Positions 53,466 through 62,067 of a stretch of 64,000 nucleotides of DNA are shown in pieces. A program made the position numbers and the translations under genes. The notes below the pieces were generated by a model, which did not search any database, was not told the DNA's origin, and worked only from the letters and a program-made list of their open reading frames with translations. Position 1 is the stretch's first letter; each line of letters starts with the position of its first letter. This stretch comes from Pelagovum pacificum (lineage in GTDB: Bacteria; Pseudomonadota; Alphaproteobacteria; Rhodobacterales; Rhodobacteraceae): assembly GCF_016134045.1 (NCBI RefSeq), contig NZ_CP065915.1, forward strand, positions 992,001 through 1,056,000, given 5' to 3'.

Positions 53466-54974
53466 GTGACATCACAGGTGCTCGCCCATTCCAAAAATGG
53501 CGACACGCCGCCCCACAGGCTGCGCGCCGCTTTCACGGCACTGGTCCTCGGCGCGGCGATCGCGCTGACGCAGGCGCTGCCGGTCAACGCGCAGAGCCGG
53601 CCCACCACTTTCGCCGACCTCGCAGAACAGGTCAGCCCGGCCGTCGTGAACATCACGACCTCGACCATGGTCGCCGGCCGCTCCGGCCCGCAAGGTGTCG
53701 TGCCCGAAGGCTCGCCCTTCGAAGACTTCTTCCGCAATCTCCCCGACGAAGACAGCCCGCGCCGCTCCTCCGCGCTCGGCTCCGGCTTCGTGATTTCCGC
53801 CGACGGCTACATCGTCACGAACAACCACGTGATCGAAGGCGCCGACGAGATCATGATCGAGTTCTTCGACAACGACGAACAGCTCGTCGCCGAAGTCGTG
53901 GGCACCGACCCGAACACCGACATCGCGCTGCTGAAGGTCGAGGCCGAAGATCTGCCCTACGTCGCCTTCGGTGACAGCGACGGCACCGGCGCACGCGTCG
54001 GTGACTGGGTCATGGCCATGGGCAACCCGCTCGGCCAGGGCTTCTCAATCTCCGCCGGCATCATCTCCGCCCGCAACCGGGCGCTGTCGGGAACCTACGA
54101 CGACTACATCCAGACCGACGCCGCCATCAACCGCGGCAACTCCGGCGGTCCGCTGTTCAACATGGACGGCGAAGTGATCGGCGTGAACACCGCGATCCTG
54201 TCGCCCACCGGCGGCTCCATCGGTATCGGCTTCGCGATGTCTTCCGCTGTCGTTTCCAATGTGGTCGACCAGCTTCAGGAATACGGCGAAACCCGCCGCG
54301 GCTGGCTCGGCGTTCGCATCCAGGACGTCACGCCGGACATGGTCGACGCGATCGACGGTCTCGACTCCGCGGTCGGCGCGATGATCACCGACGTGCCTCC
54401 GGGTCCGGCCGAAGACGCCGGCATGCAGGCGGGTGACATCATCCTGACCTTCGACGGCACCGACGTCGAGGACACCCGCGAACTGGTCCGCATGGTCGGC
54501 AACGCGCCGGTCGGCAAGGAAGTCCCGGTCACCGTCCTGCGCGAGGGCGAGAACATGGACCTCACCGTGACGCTCGGCCGTCGCGAGACGGACGAAGCCG
54601 AAGCCTTCCCCGCGTCGTCCGACGCCGTTCCGGAAGAGCAGGGCGAAGCGGAAGTGCTCGGCCTCACCCTCTCCGAGGTGACGACCGCGCTAACCGAGCA
54701 GTTCGATCTGACGGTCGAAGAAGGTCTCGTCATCACCGGCATTGATCCGATGTCGGAAGCCGCCTCCAAGGGGCTGCTCGACGGTGACGTCATCACCGAG
54801 GCCGGCCAGCAGCCGGTCGCCACGGTCGCCGAGTTCCAGGAGCGTATCGAAGAGGCCCGCGATGCCGGCCGTCGCTCGCTCCTCCTCCTCGTCCGCCGTG
54901 GTGGTGATCCCCGCTTCGTCGCCCTCGGCCTGGTCGAAGACGACGCCGGCGAAGAAGACGACTCCGCCGAGTGA
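53466..54974 (+). CDS. Do-like periplasmic serine protease (DegP/MucD type)
   Basis: This gene encodes 502 residues with a GTG start at 53466 behind AGGAGAC. A signal peptide ends near NAQS (residue 43). The trypsin-like triad is His121 (TNNHVIEG), Asp152 (NTDIALLKV) and Ser226 (RGNSGGPL). Two PDZ domains follow, about 285 to 375 and 405 to 490. It degrades or refolds damaged proteins in the periplasm. A strong terminator follows 27 bases after the stop. Confidence 0.95.
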   Translation: MTSQVLAHSKNGDTPPHRLRAAFTALVLGAAIALTQALPVNAQSRPTTFADLAEQVSPAVVNITTSTMVAGRSGPQGVVPEGSPFEDFFRNLPDEDSPRRSSALGSGFVISADGYIVTNNHVIEGADEIMIEFFDNDEQLVAEVVGTDPNTDIALLKVEAEDLPYVAFGDSDGTGARVGDWVMAMGNPLGQGFSISAGIISARNRALSGTYDDYIQTDAAINRGNSGGPLFNMDGEVIGVNTAILSPTGGSIGIGFAMSSAVVSNVVDQLQEYGETRRGWLGVRIQDVTPDMVDAIDGLDSAVGAMITDVPPGPAEDAGMQAGDIILTFDGTDVEDTRELVRMVGNAPVGKEVPVTVLREGENMDLTVTLGRRETDEAEAFPASSDAVPEEQGEAEVLGLTLSEVTTALTEQFDLTVEEGLVITGIDPMSEAASKGLLDGDVITEAGQQPVATVAEFQERIEEARDAGRRSLLLLVRRGGDPRFVALGLVEDDAGEEDDSAE

Positions 54975-55001
54975 TCGGCACCTCCAGCAACTGACCAATC
55001 A

Positions 55002-55027
55002 GGGCGCCCCGCGGGGCGCCCTTTTTT
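55002..55027 (+). terminator. Terminator after the Do-like protease gene
   Basis: GGGCGCCCCGCGGGGCGCCC is a near-perfect self-complementary hairpin followed by six T residues. Confidence 0.9.
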
Positions 55028-55089
55028 GTAAGGGTGTCTGAGCTGTCTGAGCGACGCGGCGAACGTGGCCACACCCGGCCCCGATCCGA

Positions 55090-56169
55090 TCAGGCCGAAA
55101 CGCCGACCCCATACTGCCGCTCGATCTCCAGCAGCCGCTGCTTGCGCCACAGCCCGCCGCCGTAGCCGGTGAGAGAGCCGTCAGCCCCAATCACCCGATG
55201 GCAGGGGATCAACAGCGCGATCTGGTTCGCGCCGTTCGCCCGCGCCACGGCCCGGGTCGCCGAAGGCCGGCCGATCGCCCGCGCGATGTCGGCATAGCTG
55301 CGTGTCTCGCCCGCCGGGATCTCGCGCAGCGCGGCCCAGACTTCCCGCGAGAAGGCGGAGCCATGCAGGCCGAGCGGTACTTCGAACCGCGCCGACCGGC
55401 CGGCGAAGAAATCGCCAAGCTCCTTGCGGGCCTGTTCGGTCGGGGGCAGGGTGCCGATCCCGATCGACCCTTTCGCGCTTTCGAGCAGCCGCTTCAGCTC
55501 ACTCGACAGCGCCTTTCGCCCGACGAACTCCAGCAAGTGCAGGTGAGAGAGGCTCGAAACCGCGATCATGTCGCCGATCGGGGTGCCGATCCAGTCGGCC
55601 ATCAGGACGCCGTCCTTCACGAAGTCACCGGGCGCACATCCGACCAGCCGGGCAAAGGCGGCGCGGAAGGCGCTCGCCGACTCGAACCCGGCCTCCTGCT
55701 GTGCGGCGATCACCTTCGACCCGTCCGACAGGCTTTCGAACCCTTCGCGGAGCCGCCGCTGCCGCGCCATCTCGAGAAACGTCATCCCGAACTGCCGCTT
55801 GAAACTGCGCCGCACCGTCGACAGATCGAACCCCATCCGCGTGATGTGCTCTTCGCTCCAGCGCAGCTCCGGCCGCTCGTCGAGCGCGGCCAGCAACGCG
55901 CCGATCATCGGGTCGGCCGAGGCGGCGGGTTGCAGCGGGTGGCACCGCTTGCAGGCACGGAAGCCCGCCTCGATGCAGGCGCCGACGGAATCGTGGAACG
56001 TGCAGTTCTCCGGCTTCGGCTTGCGGGCCGGGCAGGTGAAGCGACAGAAGATGCCCGTGCTCGACACACAGACATAGGCGCGGCCCTCGTAGCTCTCGTC
56101 CCGCGCAAGCAGCGCGGCATAGAGCGTGGCGTGATCTGGAAGGTCAAACAGCATCATGGCCACAGTCAT
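55090..56169 (-). CDS. ada: Bifunctional Ada: methylphosphotriester and O6-methylguanine-DNA methyltransferase/regulator
   Basis: This gene encodes 359 residues; Met1 at 56169 and Met5 at 56157 are both possible and neither has a good ribosome site. The N-terminal Ada zinc domain has the CRFTCPARKPKPENC...CKRC cysteines, including the methyl acceptor. Next comes an AraC-type helix-turn-helix region. The C-terminal methyltransferase domain has the acceptor Cys in IPCHRVIG. It repairs alkylated DNA and activates its own gene after methylation. Confidence 0.95.
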   Translation of the reverse strand: MTVAMMLFDLPDHATLYAALLARDESYEGRAYVCVSSTGIFCRFTCPARKPKPENCTFHDSVGACIEAGFRACKRCHPLQPAASADPMIGALLAALDERPELRWSEEHITRMGFDLSTVRRSFKRQFGMTFLEMARQRRLREGFESLSDGSKVIAAQQEAGFESASAFRAAFARLVGCAPGDFVKDGVLMADWIGTPIGDMIAVSSLSHLHLLEFVGRKALSSELKRLLESAKGSIGIGTLPPTEQARKELGDFFAGRSARFEVPLGLHGSAFSREVWAALREIPAGETRSYADIARAIGRPSATRAVARANGANQIALLIPCHRVIGADGSLTGYGGGLWRKQRLLEIERQYGVGVSA

Positions 56170-56221
56170 ACCAGCGCCGCCGGACCGCTACGCCGGAAAA
56201 CGGGCGGCTATTCGAGAAAGG

Positions 56222-56779
56222 TCAGCCGGCCTCGTCGTATTGCTCGTCCAGCCGGTCGAGCTCGTCCTGCCGGAGTTCCACCAGGCCGAGCTGCACGGCG
56301 GTATAGCGCGAGATCACCGGGCTCGACGGGCCGCCGTTGCTCTCCTGGAACTCCTGCACGGCGACCTGCGTGGCGCGGTCATAGGCCTCCGTCGGCCGGC
56401 CCGCGTAGCTGCCGCGCGCGGTCAGCGCGCGTTGCAGGGAGCCGACGAAATCCGCCGTCAGCTCCTGCGGGCAGAGCGTCTCGAACTCCGTCTCCGTCCG
56501 CTCGCGCAGGATGCGCTGCTCGGTCACCGTCTCGAAGGTCGCAGCCTGAAGCTGCTCGCCGGCCTCGTTCACCGTCGCGGGCCGGATCATGACCTGCTCC
56601 GTCACCGTCTCGATCAGCGCGGGAGAGATGGTGCGCCCGTAGCAAAGCCCGTCGTCCCCCTGCGCGATGTGCAAGCGGTCGGCCTCCGGCGCAATGCGGG
56701 TCGCGGAGCCGCCCGCGCTGTCGCAGGCCGCAAGCGCCATCACCGCGAGGGCGATCATCGGGGGAGGGAACCGGATCAT
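56222..56779 (-). CDS. Lipoprotein with a peptidoglycan-binding-like domain
   Basis: This gene encodes 185 residues with signal peptide and lipobox (MALAAC, Cys19). Residues about 115 to 160 resemble PG_binding_1 (LQRALTARGSYAGRPTEAYDRATQVAVQEFQ). Before it, EQ-rich segments repeat TVTEQ twice. Probably attached to the outer membrane and touching the cell wall. A downstream partner cannot be assigned. Confidence 0.75.
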   Translation of the reverse strand: MIRFPPPMIALAVMALAACDSAGGSATRIAPEADRLHIAQGDDGLCYGRTISPALIETVTEQVMIRPATVNEAGEQLQAATFETVTEQRILRERTETEFETLCPQELTADFVGSLQRALTARGSYAGRPTEAYDRATQVAVQEFQESNGGPSSPVISRYTAVQLGLVELRQDELDRLDEQYDEAG

Positions 56780-56829
56780 CTCAATCTGCTCGCATCAGGG
56801 GTCTCTTGCCCCGGTTTCGGGCACCCTAG

Positions 56830-57251
<422 letters not shown>

Positions 57252-57252
<1 letters not shown>

Positions 57253-57980
57253 TGCGCGCGGCGCCGATCGCGGGGCTGGCGATGCTGCTGGCCCTGCCGG
57301 TCGAGGCGCAGGTCCCCGACATCCTGTCCGCCCACTACGACGGCCCGACCGACCGCTACCCCCACGGTGCGCTCGGCGACCCGTTCGAATGGGGCACCCT
57401 CGTGCTCGAGCGGAACCAGTGCCCCGGCTGCGCGGGGATCGAGCGTGACACGCTGACCATAAATCTGCCGCCGGAGCTGGTCTTCGAGGACACCGCGCCG
57501 CGCCTCGTGGACGTCGACGGCGATGGTCTGCGCGACGTCATCACGGTGCAAAGCCATCGCGACTACGGGGCCCGCCTTGCCGTGTTCGACAGCCTTGGTG
57601 CCGTGGTCGCGGCAACCGACCGGATCGGTCAGCCGAACCGCTGGCTCGCGCCGCTCGGCGCAGTCGACCTCGACGGCGACGGGCGAGTCGAGATCGCCTA
57701 TGTCGACCGACCTCACCTCGCGAAGCGCCTGATCGTCGTCGAATACCGCGAGGGCACCCTGACGCCCGAGGCAGTGGCGGAGGGTCACACCAACCACCGC
57801 TTCGGCGATCCCGAGATCGGCGGCGGCCTCCGGCTCTGCGATGGCGCGGCGGAGATCATCACGGCCTCCGGCGACTGGACCCGCGTCCTCGCCACCTCGC
57901 TGCGAAACGGGGTCCTGAGCAGCCGCGACCTCGGCCCCTACACTGGGCCCGACAGCTTCACCGCCGCGCTCGCCTGCTAG
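57252..57980 (+). CDS. Secreted VCBS/FG-GAP-like protein
   Basis: This gene encodes 242 residues with a signal peptide ([13 protein letters not shown]). Two calcium-binding DxDGDG motifs ([10 protein letters not shown] and [10 protein letters not shown]) about 55 residues apart mark FG-GAP/VCBS-type blades. A CPGC pair is near residue 57. It starts in the ferredoxin stop overlap. Probably periplasmic; function unknown. Its TAG stop shares CTAG with cobS on the other strand. Confidence 0.8.
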
Positions 57981-58741
57981 GGCCAGATCGTCATCGCGAT
58001 CAGCGCGGCCATCTCGCCGACCTGCTGCGTCGCGCCGAGCACGTCGCCCGTCTGCCCCCCAAGCCGTCGCTTCGCGCCCCGCGCCAGCACTACCACGGCG
58101 ACCGCGACGACAAGCGCCACGAGGATCACCCGCGCCGGTGAGGCCAGCAACGCGACGATCAGCGCGACCAGCCCAGCGGCGAGGGCCATGTCGCTTGTCG
58201 GGCGGCCCGTCATCCGCGACAGACCGTCCGGCCGCGCATGGGGCAGGGCCCAGGCGACGACGGTCATCGCCGCGCGGCTCGCCACTCCTGCCACCAGCAC
58301 GGCGGGCCAGAGCAACCCGGCCTCCAGCGCCACGACGAGGCAGCTCCACCGCAGCAGCACCGACAGGAGCAAAGCCAGCGCCCCGTGCGCCCCGATCCGG
58401 CTGTCCTTCATCACGCCGAGCCGCCTTTCGGCTGACCCACCGGCTCCGAAGCCATCGAGCGTGTCCGACAGCCCGTCCTCGTGCAGCCCGCCCGTCACGA
58501 CGGCCCCCGCCGCCAGCGCCAGAACGGCAGAGACCCCGTCCGCCAGCCCGAGCCACCGTCCCCCGGCGGCGACTGCGCCGACGATCAGCGCCACCGCCAG
58601 CCCCGCGACCGGCCAGGCCCACGCGGCGCGCGCCCCGCGCTCGTGATCCGCGAAGGGCGCCGGCAGTCGGGTCAGCAGCGCCAGCGCCGCGCCCACGTCC
58701 CCCGGAACGCGGCGCAGTTTCCGCTCGATCTCGCCAGCCAT
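57977..58741 (-). CDS. cobS: Adenosylcobinamide-GDP ribazoletransferase
   Basis: This gene encodes 254 residues from the Met at 58741. It is an integral membrane protein with five to seven helices and the family motif [31 protein letters not shown] is also typical. It joins alpha-ribazole to adenosylcobinamide-GDP in the last stage of cobalamin assembly. Divergent from cobT with 71 bases between, so they may share a control region. Confidence 0.96.
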   Translation of the reverse strand: MAGEIERKLRRVPGDVGAALALLTRLPAPFADHERGARAAWAWPVAGLAVALIVGAVAAGGRWLGLADGVSAVLALAAGAVVTGGLHEDGLSDTLDGFGAGGSAERRLGVMKDSRIGAHGALALLLSVLLRWSCLVVALEAGLLWPAVLVAGVASRAAMTVVAWALPHARPDGLSRMTGRPTSDMALAAGLVALIVALLASPARVILVALVVAVAVVVLARGAKRRLGGQTGDVLGATQQVGEMAALIAMTIWP

Positions 58742-58812
58742 GTGATCTCCTCTTTTCCGCGTCGCCGTGTCCGGTAGAAGCAAGGTCCGACCAGACAGGA
58801 ACGAGGTGCAGG

Positions 58813-59829
58813 ATGTCGTCGCCATTCACCACGATCAAGGCGTTCGCGGACCGTCTCGAAAGCCAGCCCGTCGACAGCGCCGAAGCGCGCATGGCCGCGG
58901 CGGAGCGGAACGGCCTGCTGACCAAGCCGCCGGGCTCACTCGGTCGGCTCGAGGACCTCGCGATCTGGTACGCCGGCTGGCGCGACGATCCCCGGCCGTC
59001 TCTCGAGCGCATCCAGATCTGCGTCTTCGCCGGGAACCACGGCATCGCCGCGCGCGGGGTCTCCGCCTTCCCGCCCGAGGTCACGGTCCAGATGGTCGCC
59101 AACTTCGAAGCCGGCGGCGCGGCCATCAACCAGCTTGCCAGGACCTTCGGCGCGGAGATGAGCGTCGTGCCGCTGTCGCTCGACACGCCGACCCGGGACT
59201 TCACCCAGGACGCCGCCATGACCGAGGAGGAGCTGGTCGAGGCGCTCTCCGCCGGCTGGTCCGCCGTCGACCCCGAGGCCGACCTCTTCGTTGCGGGAGA
59301 GATGGGCATCGCCAACACCACGGCCGCCGCTGCCATCGCCGCTGCCCTCTTCGGCGGCGCGGCGCGGGAGTGGGTCGGGCGTGGCACGGGCGTGGACGAG
59401 ACGGGCCTCGCGCTCAAGGCCGCCGTGATCGAGGAGGCGCTCGCGCTGCACAATGCCGCGCGGGGCAACCCGCTCGAAGTGCTCCGCTGCGTCGGCGGGC
59501 GGGAGATCGCGGCGATGACCGGCGCGATGGCCGCCGCACGCGAGCACCGCGTTCCCGTCATCCTCGACGGCTTCATCGCCAGTTCCGCCGCCGCCGTGCT
59601 GCATTGCATCCGTCCCACCACGCTCGACCACGTCGTCGCCGGCCACCAGAGCGGCGAGGCGGCCCACGGCAAGCTGCTCGGCATGATCGAGAAATCGGCG
59701 CTGCTGCACCTCGGCCTGCGGCTCGGCGAAGGCTCCGGCGCGGCCGTCGCGATTGGCGTGCTGAAGGCCGCGATCGCCTGTCACTCCGGCATGGCCACCT
59801 TCGCGGAGGCCGGCGTCAGCGACGCCTGA
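58813..59829 (+). CDS. cobT: Nicotinate-nucleotide:dimethylbenzimidazole phosphoribosyltransferase
   Basis: This gene encodes 338 residues from the ATG at 58813. It makes alpha-ribazole phosphate, the lower ligand precursor of cobalamin. The family motifs [23 protein letters not shown] and HQSGE are present and the catalytic Glu is Glu306 in LGEGSGAA. Convergent with the antiporter gene. In some Rhodobacterales the gene is called cobU. Confidence 0.97.
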   Translation: MSSPFTTIKAFADRLESQPVDSAEARMAAAERNGLLTKPPGSLGRLEDLAIWYAGWRDDPRPSLERIQICVFAGNHGIAARGVSAFPPEVTVQMVANFEAGGAAINQLARTFGAEMSVVPLSLDTPTRDFTQDAAMTEEELVEALSAGWSAVDPEADLFVAGEMGIANTTAAAAIAAALFGGAAREWVGRGTGVDETGLALKAAVIEEALALHNAARGNPLEVLRCVGGREIAAMTGAMAAAREHRVPVILDGFIASSAAAVLHCIRPTTLDHVVAGHQSGEAAHGKLLGMIEKSALLHLGLRLGEGSGAAVAIGVLKAAIACHSGMATFAEAGVSDA

Positions 59830-59831
59830 CC

Positions 59832-61730
59832 TCAGCTCTTGGAGCGTCCACCGGCCCGGCCGCGCCGGTCGTCGTCGGATTGCTTCAGCTCGAAATTGCT
59901 GGCGATCGCGGTTTCCAGGTCGCGCGCCAGCTCCTTGGCGCGGGTGACGTAGGCCTCGTTCTCGGTCACCGGGATGCCGGGTTGCCACAGCTCGGCCAGC
60001 TCACGCATCGTGCGGCGGTCGTGGTGATAGAAGTAGACCTCGGCCTCGTTCGCCTCGTACTCCGTCATCCCGAGTTGCTCCAGCACGTAGCGCCCGGCGC
60101 GCAGTGAACTGTCGAACAGCTCTCGAACGATATCGTTCGCCCCCGCCTGGTAGAGCTCGTAGACATGGATCCGGTCCCGCGCACGGGCCACGATGTGAAT
60201 GTCGGGCCGCGCGGTGCGGGCGTATTTTACCAGCCGCGTCGCTGCCTCCCGGTCGTCGAGCGAGACGACCAGCACCTTGGCATCGTCGAACCCCGCGCTG
60301 TGCAGCAGGTCGGGCCGGGTCGGGTCGCCGAAGAAGCTGCGGAAGCCGAAGGTGCGCATCGTCTGGACAGTGGCGAGGTTGTTGTCGAGCACGACGGTCG
60401 AATAGCCTGCCGACTGCACCAGCCGGTTGACCACCTGCCCGAAGCGCCCGATCCCCGCGATGATGACCGACCCGGTCTCGTCGATCTCGTCCGCCGGGGT
60501 GTCGTCCGTGTCGATCATCCGCTTGGACAGCCACTCGTACAGGATGAACAGCAGCGGCGTGATGAGCATCGACAGCGCCACGACCATCAGCATCATCGCC
60601 GACATCTCGGTGTTGAGCACCTGCGTCGCCACCGCGAAGGAGATCAGCACGAAACCGAACTCCCCCGCCTGCGCGAGGCTCAGCGTGAACAGCCATCGAT
60701 CCCGGTCGCCGAGCTTGAAGACCCGCGCCAGCACGTAGAGCACGGCCCCCTTCACGAGGATCACACCAGCCGTCAGCCCAAGCAGGACGAGCGGCTGATC
60801 CAGCAGCAGGTCGAAGTTGATGCCCGCGCCCACCGTGATGAAGAACAGCCCGAGCAGCAGACCCTTGAACGGTTCGAGGTCGCTTTCCAGCTCGTGCCGG
60901 AATTCGGAGTTTGCCAGCACCACCCCGGCAAGGAACGTGCCGAGCGCGGGCGAGACGCCGACCATCTGCATCAGCACCGCGATGGCCACGACCATCAGCA
61001 GGGCAAGCGCGGTATACATCTCGCGCAGGCGGGCGTGGTGGATGTAGCGGAAGACGGGCCGGGTCAGGTAGGTCCCGGCGAGGATGATCGCCGCGACCGC
61101 GCCGAACGTCGCCAAGGTCACGCCCCACGCCGGCAGCCCTTCGACGAGGCTCATCGCGTGGGCCTCCGCGCCTTCGGCGTGGTCGCCTTCCGCCGCGTGG
61201 TGGACCGCTCCGCCGCTGCCACCGATGGCGAGCAGGGGCAGGAACGCCAGCATCGGGATCACCGCGATGTCCTGCGTCAGCAGCACGGAGAAGGCGGAGC
61301 GTCCGCCCGGCGTCTGGATCAGGCCCTTCTCCGACAGCGTCTGCATCACGATGGCGGTCGAGGAGAGCGCGAAGATCAGGCCGATGGCCAGCGACGTCTG
61401 CCACGGCTGGCCGAGCGCCCAGGCCGCCGCCATGATGAGCGCGGTCGTCAGCGCGACCTGCATCCCGCCGAGGCCCAGCAGCCGATGCCGCATGTCCCAC
61501 AGCGCCTTCGGCTCCAGCTCCAGCCCGATGAGGAACAGCATCACGACGACGCCGAATTCCGCAAAGTGTTGAAGTTCCTCGGTATCCTGCCCGATCGTCG
61601 GAATGAACCCGATCGCGATCCCGGCCAGCAAGTATCCAAGCACGGAGCCAAGCCCCATGCGCGCCGCGAGCGGCACGGCCAGCACCGCGGCCCCGAGGTA
61701 GATTGTCGCCTGAATGAGAAATGCCTGCAT
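59832..61730 (-). CDS. CPA2-family monovalent cation:proton antiporter (Kef/ROSB-like)
   Basis: This gene encodes 632 residues from the Met at 61730; an upstream start would add 12. About 12 membrane helices (residues 1 to 380) are followed by a Rossmann-type RCK_N/TrkA-N domain (IIAGIGRFGQVVNRL, near 415 to 530) and a C-terminal helical tail. A loop near 182 to 196 is rich in His, Asp and Glu (HHAAEGDHAEGAEAH). The RCK domain suggests control by NAD(H) or glutathione conjugates. Gene neighbours do not suggest the ion. Confidence 0.92.
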   Translation of the reverse strand: MQAFLIQATIYLGAAVLAVPLAARMGLGSVLGYLLAGIAIGFIPTIGQDTEELQHFAEFGVVVMLFLIGLELEPKALWDMRHRLLGLGGMQVALTTALIMAAAWALGQPWQTSLAIGLIFALSSTAIVMQTLSEKGLIQTPGGRSAFSVLLTQDIAVIPMLAFLPLLAIGGSGGAVHHAAEGDHAEGAEAHAMSLVEGLPAWGVTLATFGAVAAIILAGTYLTRPVFRYIHHARLREMYTALALLMVVAIAVLMQMVGVSPALGTFLAGVVLANSEFRHELESDLEPFKGLLLGLFFITVGAGINFDLLLDQPLVLLGLTAGVILVKGAVLYVLARVFKLGDRDRWLFTLSLAQAGEFGFVLISFAVATQVLNTEMSAMMLMVVALSMLITPLLFILYEWLSKRMIDTDDTPADEIDETGSVIIAGIGRFGQVVNRLVQSAGYSTVVLDNNLATVQTMRTFGFRSFFGDPTRPDLLHSAGFDDAKVLVVSLDDREAATRLVKYARTARPDIHIVARARDRIHVYELYQAGANDIVRELFDSSLRAGRYVLEQLGMTEYEANEAEVYFYHHDRRTMRELAELWQPGIPVTENEAYVTRAKELARDLETAIASNFELKQSDDDRRGRAGGRSKS

Positions 61731-62067
61731 GAATTCTGAATACGGGCAGTCGGTGTGTATTGGCAATCTGCCTGACTGCAGCCCGGCCTCTTCCCGAACC
61801 GACAGGCGTCGGATCGCCGGTTTTACGGGCGGGCCCGGCCCGCGCGATCCCGCGGTTACGGCCAGCCTCGCTTCGACGCTGTCGCGAGGGTCCTGAGATC
61901 ATGGCGCACCCCTCTGCCTGCGCTTGCGGACAGGGGAGGTCGATGGTCATTGCACAGGCTCCGGTCGGATCCGGAGTGACGATGACCGGGCTCAGGCACG
62001 GGTCGGGTTACGGACGCCTGAAGCTTTGATGACGTTTGGATGGAAAGTGACGGCCGACCGTTTCCGG
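61731..62067. other. Intergenic region without a supported gene
   Basis: These 337 bases lie between the antiporter and the repeat-rich secreted protein, both on the minus strand. Short + readings have shadow composition. The antiporter promoter must be on the left part. No terminator with a T-run was found for the repeat-rich gene. Confidence 0.5.

Noticed and set aside
58742..58812. Cobalamin riboswitch between cobS and cobT
   Set aside because: Only 71 bases are available, too short for a B12 riboswitch, and no B12-box-like sequence was found.
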